Part shown: positions 48,750 to 58,014 of the stretch, in pieces
Position numbering within the stretch: the stretch's first letter is position 1
Layout: each line of letters begins with the position of its first letter
Origin: Allopusillimonas ginsengisoli
GTDB taxonomy: Bacteria; Pseudomonadota; Gammaproteobacteria; Burkholderiales; Burkholderiaceae_B
Assembly: GCF_004153455.1 (NCBI RefSeq)
Contig: NZ_SDQE01000001.1
Span: 744,001-808,000, forward strand
Direction: 5' to 3'
DNA length: 64,000 bases
Made by a program: the position numbers and the translations under genes
Notes under the pieces: model-generated
Seen by the model: the letters and a program-made list of their open reading frames with translations, nothing else
The model's database searches: none
What the model was told of the DNA's origin: nothing

Positions 48750-49478
48750 ATGACTCAGCAACTCATACTGGACCTTCTGCCGCCCTCCCCGCCATCACTG
48801 GAAAATTTCGTGGCCGGCCAGAATGCCGCCGTGCTCCACGCGCTTGCCCACTGCACGCCAGGGCATGCCTTGTACCTGTGGGGCGCTCCCGGCGCAGGCC
48901 GTAGCCACCTGTTGCAAGCCGTCGCCCAGCAGGACGATGCCCTGTATGTAGGGCCCGATGGCCCAGCCGCAACGCTGTCCGCCCTGGCCAGCGCGGATAC
49001 CTTTCCTTACCGGCTGGTTTCCATCGATAACGTCGAACTCATGGACGAACGCGACCAAACCGCCTTGTTTGCCCTGTACAATCGCTGGCGCGAGGTGGCC
49101 ACGACGAATGAGGCATTTGCCATGGTGCTGGCGGGTGATCGCGCGCCGTTGGCACTGCCGCTGCGCGAAGACCTGCGTACCCGCCTGGGATGGGATCTGG
49201 TCTACAGACTGGAACTGTTGTCGGACGATGATCGCGCTCAAGCACTGGAAACCAGGGCATCCGAGCGCGGGCTGCGGCTGGCGCCAGAGGTTGTCAACTG
49301 GATTCTTACCCATTATTCGCGCGATATGCGGCTGCTGAGCGCGTTGCTGGAAGCGCTCGATCGCTACTCCATCGAGAAAAAGCGGGCAATTACTGTTCCG
49401 CTGCTCAAAGACCTGCTCGCGTCCGGCCAGCCTGCCGTCGACGACACCCGCGGCAGGCCCGAACCCGATCAACTCTAG
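48750..49478 (+). CDS. hda: DnaA regulatory inactivator Hda
   Basis: 242-residue AAA+ protein related to DnaA domains III-IV that, with the sliding clamp, promotes hydrolysis of ATP bound to DnaA. MTQQLILDLLPP at the N-terminus resembles the clamp-binding QxxLxL(F) motif. LWGAPGAGRSHLLQAV is the P-loop, with Arg replacing the usual Lys as in other Hda-like proteins. The start at 48750 fits this N-terminus; an in-frame ATG at 48615 would run through the purM promoter region. Confidence 0.9.
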   Translation: MTQQLILDLLPPSPPSLENFVAGQNAAVLHALAHCTPGHALYLWGAPGAGRSHLLQAVAQQDDALYVGPDGPAATLSALASADTFPYRLVSIDNVELMDERDQTALFALYNRWREVATTNEAFAMVLAGDRAPLALPLREDLRTRLGWDLVYRLELLSDDDRAQALETRASERGLRLAPEVVNWILTHYSRDMRLLSALLEALDRYSIEKKRAITVPLLKDLLASGQPAVDDTRGRPEPDQL

Positions 49479-49503
49479 GCGAAATCCTGTAATCCATTTT
49501 GTC

Positions 49504-50205
49504 ATGACCACTACGCAACACTTGGCCCTATTCGATCTTGATCACACGCTGCTTCCCCTTGACAGCGATTATCAATGGGCCGACTTCCTGGCACGCACAG
49601 GGCGAGCCGGCGACCCCATCGAAGCGCAGCGCCGCAACCAGGAACTGATGGACCGCTACAACGCAGGCAACCTGACTGCGGAACAATCTGCCGAATTCAT
49701 GCTGGGCCTGCTCGCACGGGCCACGCCAGCCGAACTGGATGACTGGCATAACGCATTCATGGAAGAAGTCATACAGCCCTCAGTGCTGCCACGCGCCGAA
49801 GCGCTGGTCAGACATCACATAGACCGCGGCGACCTGTGCGCCATTGTCACGGCAACCAACCAATTCGTGACCGCACCCATCGCCAAGACTTTCGGTATCC
49901 CGCAATTGATTGCAACCATTCCCGAAATGCAGGAAGGCCGCTACACCGGCCGCATTGCGGGCGTGCCAAGCTTCCAGGCAGGCAAGGTCGTGCGCGTCAA
50001 CCAATGGCTGGCCGACCTGGGTCGGAGCCTGGAAGACTTCGACGCGTCCTATTTCTACAGTGATTCGCACAACGATTTACCCCTGCTCGAAGCCGTAACG
50101 CACCCGGTCGCCACCAACCCCAATCCGACCCTGCGCACATTGGCGCTTGAGCGTGGCTGGAGGGTGCTGGACCTGTTCGAGGACATGCAGGACGCAAAGT
50201 CCTAA
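49504..50205 (+). CDS. HAD-superfamily hydrolase, subfamily IB (SerB-like)
   Basis: 233-residue cytoplasmic phosphatase. Nucleophile motif LFDLDHTLLPLDSD, then TATNQFVTAPIA (motif II) and SDSHNDLPLLEA (motif IV). It lies between hda and pcnB, its conserved place in Burkholderiales. The substrate is unproven; phosphoserine-like or lipid phosphate substrates are typical of HAD-IB. Confidence 0.9.
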   Translation: MTTTQHLALFDLDHTLLPLDSDYQWADFLARTGRAGDPIEAQRRNQELMDRYNAGNLTAEQSAEFMLGLLARATPAELDDWHNAFMEEVIQPSVLPRAEALVRHHIDRGDLCAIVTATNQFVTAPIAKTFGIPQLIATIPEMQEGRYTGRIAGVPSFQAGKVVRVNQWLADLGRSLEDFDASYFYSDSHNDLPLLEAVTHPVATNPNPTLRTLALERGWRVLDLFEDMQDAKS

Positions 50206-50214
50206 AATACCGCC

Positions 50215-51591
50215 ATGCTCAAGCAAACAATAAAAAATTTCGTGGAGCGCCTCTTTGCGTCGGCGCCGCGTGGACCTGAACGTCTTTCACGCGATAAGCA
50301 CGGCATCGACCGCCGCAATGTATCGCGACATGCCATCAAGGTTTGCGAAGTATTGCGCAGCGAAGGCTACGAAGCCTATATCGTGGGCGGCGCGGTGCGC
50401 GACCTGATCGTGGGCCTGGTCCCCAAAGACTTCGACGTGGCAACCAATGCAACCCCCGAACAAGTGCGTCCGCTGTTCCGTCGCGCACGCATCATCGGAC
50501 GGCGCTTCCAGCTCGTGCACGTGGTGTTCGGGCAAGAAATCATCGAAACCTCGACATTCCGGGCCATGGCCAATGGCGAGGAGCACACCGACGAGTACGG
50601 TCGCATTCTGCGCGACAATCTCTTTGGCACGCAGGCCGAAGATGCCGCGCGGCGCGATTTCACGCTCAACGCCTTGTATTACGACCCGCTCACTGAAGAA
50701 GTCATCGATTACCACCGTGGCGTGGCCGACCTCAAGAACCGTGTCGTACGGATGATCGGCGAGCCCGAGGCGCGCTACCGCGAAGACCCTGTGCGCATGC
50801 TGCGGGCCATACGGTTTGCGGCAAAGCTGGATGGTTCGATCGATACCGCTTCGGCCGAACCTATCGCCCGCATGGCGGAGCTGATCGAGCATGTGCCTTC
50901 GTCGCGGCTATTCGACGAAACCCTCAAGCTGCTGACCTGTGGTCATGCCATGGAATGCCTGCGCCAGTTGCGCAAGGCCGGGCTGGATCGAGGCCTGCTG
51001 CCTTTGATCGACCAGATATTCGCCGAAGAAGGCGGGGAAGCATTCATTGCCCTGGCGCTGGCCCGCACGGATGCACGCGTGCGTTCCGGTCAATCCATCA
51101 GCCCGAGTTTTCTGTTTGCCGCCCTGCTCTGGAAGCTCGTCAACAGACGCTGGCAAGAAATCACCGCCAAAGGCGAACACGTTGCGCAGGCGCTGGTGCA
51201 GGCGGCAGACTCCGTCATGGACGAACAAACCCGCAGACTCGCCATCCAGCGTCGTTTTCAGGCGGATATGCGAGAAATCTGGTTTATGCAGGCGCGCTTC
51301 GAACACGTCAACACGCGCGCCATCTGGCGCATGATGAATCAGCCGCGCTTTCGCGCCGCTGTGGACTTTCTGCAATTAAGAGCCGAAGCCCGCGAGGTTG
51401 ACAGCGTACAGGCACAATGGTGGATGGATCTGGCCAATGCCGATGACGGTCAGCGCGCCGACATGATAGAGGCTTATCAATCTACGCAGCGTGCACGGCC
51501 TGCGGGCGCCAAGCGCCGGCGCAGCCGCGGACGCAAGCGGTCCACTCCGCACGACCAGCAGGCCAAGTCCGCACCGTCGACAGAAAACTGA
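50215..51591 (+). CDS. pcnB: Poly(A) polymerase PcnB
   Basis: 458-residue nucleotidyltransferase that adds 3' poly(A) tails to RNA. The class II motif is GGAVRDLIVGLVPKDFDVAT, followed by RRDFTLNALYY, the EDPVRMLRAIRFAAKL neck and an arginine/lysine-rich C-terminal tail (RAKRRRSRGRKRS-type) typical of PcnB and not of CCA-adding enzymes. Starts 9 bp after the HAD gene and ends 10 bp before folK. Confidence 0.93.
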   Translation: MLKQTIKNFVERLFASAPRGPERLSRDKHGIDRRNVSRHAIKVCEVLRSEGYEAYIVGGAVRDLIVGLVPKDFDVATNATPEQVRPLFRRARIIGRRFQLVHVVFGQEIIETSTFRAMANGEEHTDEYGRILRDNLFGTQAEDAARRDFTLNALYYDPLTEEVIDYHRGVADLKNRVVRMIGEPEARYREDPVRMLRAIRFAAKLDGSIDTASAEPIARMAELIEHVPSSRLFDETLKLLTCGHAMECLRQLRKAGLDRGLLPLIDQIFAEEGGEAFIALALARTDARVRSGQSISPSFLFAALLWKLVNRRWQEITAKGEHVAQALVQAADSVMDEQTRRLAIQRRFQADMREIWFMQARFEHVNTRAIWRMMNQPRFRAAVDFLQLRAEAREVDSVQAQWWMDLANADDGQRADMIEAYQSTQRARPAGAKRRRSRGRKRSTPHDQQAKSAPSTEN

Positions 51592-51601
51592 GCCAGGCCT
51601 T

Positions 51602-52090
51602 ATGACACGCTGCTATATAGGCCTGGGGGCAAACCTTGGCGAAGCGCAATCGGTCCTGTTGGCGGCTGCCGGGCAGTTGGAAGATGCCGCAGGCACAGGT
51701 ACATTCCGGCTGTCCCCACTGTATCGCAGCGCCCCGGTAGACGCATCGGGGCCTGATTATGTCAACGCCGTCGCCGAATTCGATACCGCGCTTGACGCGC
51801 ACGCCCTGCTGTCAATGCTGCAGCGCATAGAACAGGCGCATGGTCGGGAGCGCCCATACCGAAACGCGCCTCGCACACTGGATCTGGATCTCTTGCTGTA
51901 TGGCGACTGGCACATTGATGACCCTGACCTGACCGTGCCGCATCCACGCATGCATCAGCGCGCCTTCGTGCTCAGGCCGCTGGCCGATCTCGCACCTGGC
52001 CTCAAGCTGGCGCAGGGTACATTGCCCGACCTGATTGCGGCCTGCGCGGATCAGGCGATTACGCGCATCCCGGACGACCCTCGCCGCTGA
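51602..52090 (+). CDS. folK: 2-amino-4-hydroxy-6-hydroxymethyldihydropteridine pyrophosphokinase
   Basis: 162-residue HPPK of folate synthesis. It has YIGLGANLGE at the start and the signature RNAPRTLDLDLLLYGD with VPHPRMHQRAFVL. ATG at 51602 gives the normal length; longer in-frame starts overlap pcnB. Last gene of the conserved core segment. Confidence 0.95.
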   Translation: MTRCYIGLGANLGEAQSVLLAAAGQLEDAAGTGTFRLSPLYRSAPVDASGPDYVNAVAEFDTALDAHALLSMLQRIEQAHGRERPYRNAPRTLDLDLLLYGDWHIDDPDLTVPHPRMHQRAFVLRPLADLAPGLKLAQGTLPDLIAACADQAITRIPDDPRR

Positions 52091-52148
52091 TCAGCCTGCA
52101 GGATGGCGATCAATGTACTGCCACTGCAAGGATCGCCAACACGCCGAC

Positions 52149-53366
52149 CTAGATAATGCCCTGCTCGGCGAACGCTCGAACCTGCGTCTCGCTATAACCG
52201 AGCTCAGCCAGGATCACAGCCGAATGCTCGCCCAATGCCGGGATAGGATCCATACGCGGCTGAAAGGCCGAACTGCTGGCCGGCGGCACCAGCGCAGGCA
52301 ATGCGCCCGCCTCGCTGTCCACCGTTCGCCAGCGCGCGCGCTGCGCCAACTGGGGATGTTGCCAGACGTCGGCCATGGTATTGACACTGGCGTTTGCGAT
52401 GGCGGCTTCTTCCAGCCGGGCAATGACCTGATCCCGCGTCAGCGCTGCAAACACCGTGACAATCAGCACCCGCAAAGCCTCCTTGTTGGCGACTCGGCGA
52501 GAATTGGCGTTGAAGCGTTCGTCGGTAGCCAGCTCCGGCTGCTGCAGCACCGTTTTGCAGAATGCAGCCCACTCTCGTTCGTTCTGCAAGCCCAGCATCA
52601 CTTCGCTGCCATCGCCCACCGGGAAAGGCCCATAAGGATAAATCGTGGCGTGGAAAGCGCCCGCGCGCTGCGGCTGCGGCGCGCCATCAAAGGCGTAATA
52701 CATAGGAAAACCCATCCACTCCACCATGCTTTCCAGCATCGATACATCAAGCCGGCAGCCCTGCCCCGTGCGTTCGCGCAGCAAGAGCGACGACAGAATG
52801 CTGCTGTAGGCATACATGCCTGCGGCGATATCGGAAATGGAGCACCCAGCCTTGGCAGGCTGGTCAGCCGACCCGGTGACCGACAGAAAGCCGCTTTCGC
52901 TCTGGATAAGCAGATCGTAGGCCTTTTTGTCCTGATAGTCGCCGCCCTGGCCATAGCCCGATATATCGCAGACGATAAGCCGTGGATGATCGGGCGCCAG
53001 GGCTTCGTACGATAATCCCAGGCGGGCCGCAGCACCCGGCGCCAGATTCTGAACCAGCACGTCGGCCTGTTGCAGCAATTTGCCGAGAACGTCGCGGGCC
53101 TCGGGGCGTTTAAGGTCAAGCGTAAGACTTTCTTTTGATCGATTGGTCCAGACAAAATGCGAAGCCAGCCCCTTGACCCGTTCATCGTAGCCACGCGCAA
53201 AATCCCCCACGCCTGGCCGTTCAATCTTGATGACGCGCGCGCCCAGATCTGCCAGCTGCCGAGTACAAAACGGTGCTGCGATGGCATGCTCCATGCTGAT
53301 GACGGTAATACCGTCCAGTGGCCGTGGCGTGTTGCCCCCGACTGCGGTCTGTTGCTGACTACTCAC
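52149..53366 (-). CDS. CaiB/BaiF family III CoA-transferase
   Basis: 405-residue cytoplasmic CoA-transferase. LDGITVISMEHAIAAPFCTR and ADLGARVIKIERPGVGDFAR form the N-terminal signature, and the likely catalytic Asp is in KAYDLLIQSESG. The GTG start at 53366 overlaps the stop of the dehydratase gene (GTGA), so the two are coupled. Together they suggest activation and hydration of a dicarboxylic acid such as mesaconate, itaconate or citramalate. Confidence 0.87.
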   Translation of the reverse strand: MSSQQQTAVGGNTPRPLDGITVISMEHAIAAPFCTRQLADLGARVIKIERPGVGDFARGYDERVKGLASHFVWTNRSKESLTLDLKRPEARDVLGKLLQQADVLVQNLAPGAAARLGLSYEALAPDHPRLIVCDISGYGQGGDYQDKKAYDLLIQSESGFLSVTGSADQPAKAGCSISDIAAGMYAYSSILSSLLLRERTGQGCRLDVSMLESMVEWMGFPMYYAFDGAPQPQRAGAFHATIYPYGPFPVGDGSEVMLGLQNEREWAAFCKTVLQQPELATDERFNANSRRVANKEALRVLIVTVFAALTRDQVIARLEEAAIANASVNTMADVWQHPQLAQRARWRTVDSEAGALPALVPPASSSAFQPRMDPIPALGEHSAVILAELGYSETQVRAFAEQGII

Positions 53367-54193
53367 GCTTTGAACTCCAGTTCTGCCTGATGAGCTAATG
53401 TCCCATCCTGCTCTACCCACAAACTTGCCTTGCCTGCCTCATCGATGCGGCCAGCCGCGCGAAACGGCGTGGGCGCGATCAATGGGCGCAGGCCTCGATA
53501 TGCCAGAGACACGGGTGTCTTGTCCGGATTGGCCCGCGTAAAGGCGCGGCACATCAGCGTGGCCAGCATCGGTCCATGCACGACCAGGCCAGGATAGCCT
53601 TCTGTCTGGGTGGCATAGGGATAATCATAATGAATGCGATGCCCGTTGAAGGTGACGGCGGAATAGCGAAACAGCATGAGCGGCTGGGGCTCGACCTTGT
53701 CGAACCATTGCGCGTCCGGCGCGCCATCGCTGCCCTGCAGCCTGGGAGGGCTGGGCTCGCGATAGACGATATCCTGCTCTTCGTCGATACACAGGCGATC
53801 GGCCTGAATGTACTGATGGCCCACGGTGACGAACAGCAGTTTTCCGGTGCGGCCGGTTTTCTCTTTGACAGCCAGAATGGTGGATTCACGGCGCGCAGGC
53901 ACGCCTGCACGCAGGGATTCGTAGAACTTAAGCCGCCCTCCTGCCCACATGCGGTTGCGACCATCCGCAGGCGGCAGAAAGCCGCCACGGCGAGGATGGC
54001 CGTCGGCGCCCGTTTCGGCATATGGCACGCCTTTCACAAAAAAACACCATTGCCAGAGCAACGGCAACGGATCGCCCTGCGCCGGCGCCGGTTCGTTCAG
54101 GGCCAGGGCCACTTTGTCGAGATGCCCAAGGTCGAGATTGTCTTCACAGGTTTCACTGCGACCCAACCAGGCGCTGAGGTCTTGAGTTGACAT
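53363..54193 (-). CDS. FAS1-like/MaoC-type acyl-CoA hydratase (mesaconyl-C4-CoA hydratase-like)
   Basis: 276-residue double hot-dog protein. The N-terminal half has WQWCFFVKGVPY and RRGGFLPP, as in HTD2/Meh proteins. The C-terminal half has the hydratase segment HRIHYDYPYAT and VHGPMLATLMCR. Start at 54193 (MSTQDLS) or 54205. It forms a GTGA-coupled pair with the CoA-transferase. The mesaconyl-CoA role is inferred from the family. Confidence 0.8.
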   Translation of the reverse strand: MSTQDLSAWLGRSETCEDNLDLGHLDKVALALNEPAPAQGDPLPLLWQWCFFVKGVPYAETGADGHPRRGGFLPPADGRNRMWAGGRLKFYESLRAGVPARRESTILAVKEKTGRTGKLLFVTVGHQYIQADRLCIDEEQDIVYREPSPPRLQGSDGAPDAQWFDKVEPQPLMLFRYSAVTFNGHRIHYDYPYATQTEGYPGLVVHGPMLATLMCRAFTRANPDKTPVSLAYRGLRPLIAPTPFRAAGRIDEAGKASLWVEQDGTLAHQAELEFKA

Positions 54194-54398
54194 GCTTTCC
54201 CCCAAAGTATGGGTTACATAATAGGGGTAGCATGCCTGTAATTCGCAGGCTTTTGAATTCGCTTTTGCGCAAGGGGTAGTTTGCCAGACGCTAACGATGG
54301 TTCAATGGGCCCGTGCTATAGCGGTGCCACGGCAGTGGAACACCGCTTCCAGCGCCAAATCCGACGACGCCAGCAAGGTTGGCCGGCGCCGCACAGGG

Positions 54399-54878
54399 CT
54401 AGTTCAGCCCGGCCTTGTCCAGCCCGTACGCGGCGTCCATCGAGCCCGGCTCCGCCCGGAATGCCACCGACATGCGGTTCCATCCATTGATGACAACGAT
54501 CAGAAACGACAGCTCGGCGAGCTCCTGTTCTGAAAACGCTTGACGGACGGACTCGTAGATTTCGTCCGGCACGCCATGTGGCGGCAGTTTGGTGACCGCT
54601 TCCGTCCATTCCAGGGCGGCTCGCTCGCGGGAGGTAAACAACGGCGACTCACGCCAAACGGCAATATGGTGCAGCCGCAACTCGCGTTCACCGTGGATTT
54701 TGGCCTGCTTGACGTGCATGTCAACGCAGAATGCGCAGCCATTCAACTGCGACGCCCTGATATCCACCAGGTGCTGCAGTTCTTTGGCAATTGGGCTGCC
54801 GGCGAGCAGCATGCTCAGTTCCCGAAATTTGTTGGCGGGGGCCGGAGAGGCCTGGAAATAATTCAACCGCTGGGTCAT
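54399..54878 (-). CDS. AhpD-like/carboxymuconolactone decarboxylase-family protein
   Basis: 159-residue all-helical protein with the redox motif CAFCVDMH (Cys-x2-Cys-x3-His) of AhpD-type alkylhydroperoxidase relatives, preceded by LVDIRASQLNG. ATG at 54878 follows AAAGGAATC. It lies downstream of the MocR regulator on the same strand, separated by 253 bp without a visible gene. Confidence 0.87.
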   Translation of the reverse strand: MTQRLNYFQASPAPANKFRELSMLLAGSPIAKELQHLVDIRASQLNGCAFCVDMHVKQAKIHGERELRLHHIAVWRESPLFTSRERAALEWTEAVTKLPPHGVPDEIYESVRQAFSEQELAELSFLIVVINGWNRMSVAFRAEPGSMDAAYGLDKAGLN

Positions 54879-55131
54879 CTTGATTCCTTTACTGATAAAA
54901 GCGCCGGCTGTTCCGGCGGTGTGAATCCTGACATCGTTCACGGCCCAATGATGGAACATCTTGGTCTACACAGTAAGCACCATGAAAAGATTTTTGTTAT
55001 AGGCCATGATTTCCGTTGCACGCCATACGCACCCGGACTGGCTCCTGCGCCATTGGGTTTGCCCATCGCGGCGGCGGTCTTGGTCATAAGGCGAGGCGAA
55101 GGCTGCCCCTCGCGTGCCCGCATGGCACGGG

Positions 55132-56604
55132 CTATATCAAATCCAGGATACGCCTGCCCAGTTCCTCTGCCCGCTCCTGCGTAGCAATATTGGTAAAACT
55201 GAGCAGCAAGCCTGGCTCGACGGAGGTGGAGACGGCCCAGTTGGATAAGGCATGCGCATACATGCCGTGCTCGCGCATGCGCGCGGCCAACACTTCGTCC
55301 GACCGCGATTCCCGCATGCGCAAAAGAAGGTGCATGCCCCCAGGCTGCGGCGCCACCTGCATGTGGCCGCCGAGCACACGCATGAGACCCGTGGCGGTCG
55401 CGTCGCGACGCTCCGCATAAAGCTTGCGCATGCGCTGGATATGACGGCCAAAATGCCCTTCGGCCATAAATGCTGCAACCATTTTCTGGGTCAACGATGG
55501 AATGCCGGGCGCGAAGACCTGTCTGGTTTCCCGAAAACGCAGAACTTCGTTTTCGGGCACCACCAGGTAAGCCAGCCGAATACCCGGAAACATGACTTTG
55601 CTGAAGGTGCCGGCATACAGCACCCTGCCCCGTCGGTCCAGACTGGTCAGCGCAGGCAGCGGCCGGCTGGCATACCGGTACTCGCCATCGTAATCGTCTT
55701 CAACAATCCATGCGCCCGCCTGCGCTGCCCAATCCAGTATATCCAGCCGACGCGGCAACGACAGCGACATGGAAAGCGGGCTTTGATGCGCGGGCGTGAC
55801 CACGGCGGCGCGGGCAGCGCTGGCTAGCGCTATGCCTTGCCGCACCACCATCCCTTCTGCATCCACCGGCACGTGAACAGGGTGAAGGCCCGCGCGCTCC
55901 AGCAATTCGCGTGTGGGAAGGTAGCCCGGGTCTTCCATCCAGACGCGGTCGCCCGGCGTCAGCAAGGTCTGCATAATAAACTGCATGGTGTCGCGATAGC
56001 CGGAGGTAATGAACACTTGTTCAGTGCTGCAGCTTATGCCGCGCGCCACCAGCAAATAGGCGGCAATCGCCTGCCGCAGCGCCGGCAGGCCAAACAGCGA
56101 GGGATAGTTCATGTCTGGCGGCTGCGTGCCGCGCAACTGCCGTGCGCCCAGGCGCGCCCAGATCTTGCGGGGAAAGGCATCCAGTGCCGGCAACCCCATC
56201 TGGAAGGGAGGGATCTCTCTCGACGGGTCGGGGTCATCCGGATGCGAGCCGCCAAACGCCGTGGCAACCTCCACAAACTGCGTCGGCGCGCGCTGCGTGG
56301 GCCTGGCCGTCGCGGACGACATGTGGATACCCGGCGTCACAATGGTTCCCGCCTGCCCGCGCGACTGGATATATCCTTCGGCGCTGAGCAAGCCATAGGC
56401 CATCTCGATGGTTCCGCGCGCGAGCCCCAGCTCCTTGGCCAAGGCCCGAGCGGACGGAATGCGATCTCCGGGCTTGAGCACGCCTTCTGTGATGGCGCCA
56501 CGGATTCGTCCGTACAGCTGCCGGTAAAGCGGTTCCGATCCGGCAGGGTCGACCGAGAGCAACGCGGCTGAGCAGGGATTTTCCATAGCCTGAAAAAATG
56601 TCAT
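55132..56604 (-). CDS. MocR-subfamily regulator (GntR helix-turn-helix fused to aminotransferase domain)
   Basis: 490-residue PLP-dependent regulator: winged helix at about 20-90 (GDRIPSARALAKELGLARGTI) and a fold-type I aminotransferase domain from about 130. The PLP segment is YAGTFSKVMFPGIRLAY and the cofactor-contacting Asp lies in EDDYDGEYRY. Some members (PdxR) control vitamin B6 genes; others control neighbouring enzymes. It is divergent from the acetyltransferase/azoreductase pair and in line with the AhpD-like gene, either of which could be its target. Confidence 0.9.
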   Translation of the reverse strand: MTFFQAMENPCSAALLSVDPAGSEPLYRQLYGRIRGAITEGVLKPGDRIPSARALAKELGLARGTIEMAYGLLSAEGYIQSRGQAGTIVTPGIHMSSATARPTQRAPTQFVEVATAFGGSHPDDPDPSREIPPFQMGLPALDAFPRKIWARLGARQLRGTQPPDMNYPSLFGLPALRQAIAAYLLVARGISCSTEQVFITSGYRDTMQFIMQTLLTPGDRVWMEDPGYLPTRELLERAGLHPVHVPVDAEGMVVRQGIALASAARAAVVTPAHQSPLSMSLSLPRRLDILDWAAQAGAWIVEDDYDGEYRYASRPLPALTSLDRRGRVLYAGTFSKVMFPGIRLAYLVVPENEVLRFRETRQVFAPGIPSLTQKMVAAFMAEGHFGRHIQRMRKLYAERRDATATGLMRVLGGHMQVAPQPGGMHLLLRMRESRSDEVLAARMREHGMYAHALSNWAVSTSVEPGLLLSFTNIATQERAEELGRRILDLI

Positions 56605-56834
56605 GTCATCGGTAGCTTTATTATGTCACCCAGCTTGGCCAGCGCGTTGCCGGCACACTGCCCTGAATGAAATACTGAAACGCAAGGCTCCCCGACAGCG
56701 GCCCCTGCCCGGGCAGTATAGCGGCCGCGTCGAACTGCTTCATGGCCTAACTCAAACGTCAATTCTTGGCTCTTTTGAGAAGGGCATCCGACGTTTAGCA
56801 TGGGTATTGCCGGCCATCCCCATTGATACAGCAC

Positions 56835-57335
56835 ATGAAAGCAAGGACGTCCATCTTGAAAGACAACACGACACTCGCCGCCAAGACGGGAGCGGGCACA
56901 TTCCCTGACACCGTCATCGAGCACGCTGATACCGAACGCGAGCTGCGCGCCTGTTTTCCCATCATGCAACAGCTCAGACCCCACCTGCGCGACGAGGAAG
57001 ACTTCATGAGCAGACTCTACCGGATGCGCGCCGAGGACTACCGGCTGCTGGCCGCCTGGCAGGCCGACGAACCGATTGCGCTGGCGGGCTATCGCTATCA
57101 GGAAAATCTGGTTTATGGCCGCTTTCTGTATGTCGATGACCTCGTCGTGGCCGAGCCCCTGCGCGGTAGCCAATGGGGAGCGAAACTACTGGAAACCGTG
57201 GAGGGCTTTGCCCGCAAGGCCGGCTGCGCCCGCTTTGTACTGGACACAGGCCTGTCCAATGCGCTGGCCCAGCGCTTTTATTTCCGGCAAGGGCTATTGA
57301 CCGGCGCCATGCGATTCAGCAAACCCCTGCCCTAG
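56835..57335 (+). CDS. GNAT-family N-acetyltransferase
   Basis: 166-residue acetyltransferase. The acetyl-CoA region includes VDDLVVAEPLRGSQWGAKLL, followed by GCARFVLDTGLSNALAQRFYF. Start at 56835 (MKARTS) or 56823. Nine base pairs before the azoreductase gene, hence co-transcribed. Substrate unknown. Confidence 0.82.
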   Translation: MKARTSILKDNTTLAAKTGAGTFPDTVIEHADTERELRACFPIMQQLRPHLRDEEDFMSRLYRMRAEDYRLLAAWQADEPIALAGYRYQENLVYGRFLYVDDLVVAEPLRGSQWGAKLLETVEGFARKAGCARFVLDTGLSNALAQRFYFRQGLLTGAMRFSKPLP

Positions 57336-57344
57336 GATCTTTAT

Positions 57345-57980
57345 ATGCACATTCTGCGTATTCTCAGCAGCCCGCGCGGCGCCGCCTCTGAAAGCAATCT
57401 GCTTTCGGATAGCGTCATACGTCATTTGCAGCAGTGCGCTCATCCCGAACCTGTGACGCTTGAAAACCTGGACGCGACAACGCTCGCGCATGTGGATGAC
57501 GACTATGCCCACGCGGTAAGCGGACCGCACGCCGGGCATCAGCACACGCCAGCCGCGGGTACGCTGGCCGCATCAAGCCGGCTTATCCAATCGCTGGATC
57601 GTGCCGACTGCCTCGTGATCGCCACCCCCATGCACAACTACACCGTGCCTGCCGGGCTAAAGAATTGGATCGATCACGTTGTCCGCGCGCACAGCACGTT
57701 CCAGATCACGCCGCAGGGCAAGATAGGCGCATTGCGCGACCGGCCGGTGTATGTGGCCATGGCATCCGGCGGACCGGTAGCTGGCCCCCATGCCCGCCAA
57801 CCTGATTTTCTGACACCTTATCTCAAGGCAGTGCTGGCCACGGTGGGGCTCAAGGACGTTATCTTCTTCACAGTGGAAGGCACGGCAGGCAATGGCGCAA
57901 TGCTGGCCGCCGCACGCCAGCAGGCGGAACAGGCGGTTGCTGGCCATTTTGGGTTGGCACTGCAGCAAAGCCCGCTGTAA
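57345..57980 (+). CDS. azoR: FMN-dependent NADH:quinone/azo reductase (AzoR-like)
   Basis: 211-residue flavodoxin-like enzyme. SSPRGAASESNLLSD binds the FMN phosphate, and TPMHNYTVPAGLKNWIDHVV is the AzoR active-site region. It performs two-electron reduction of quinones and azo compounds, normally in electrophile detoxification. Second gene of the pair with the acetyltransferase; convergent with the downstream Bug gene. Confidence 0.87.
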   Translation: MHILRILSSPRGAASESNLLSDSVIRHLQQCAHPEPVTLENLDATTLAHVDDDYAHAVSGPHAGHQHTPAAGTLAASSRLIQSLDRADCLVIATPMHNYTVPAGLKNWIDHVVRAHSTFQITPQGKIGALRDRPVYVAMASGGPVAGPHARQPDFLTPYLKAVLATVGLKDVIFFTVEGTAGNGAMLAAARQQAEQAVAGHFGLALQQSPL

Positions 57981-58014
57981 CGTCGCCCACAGGCGCGGCG
58001 CGATCGTGTCCGGC

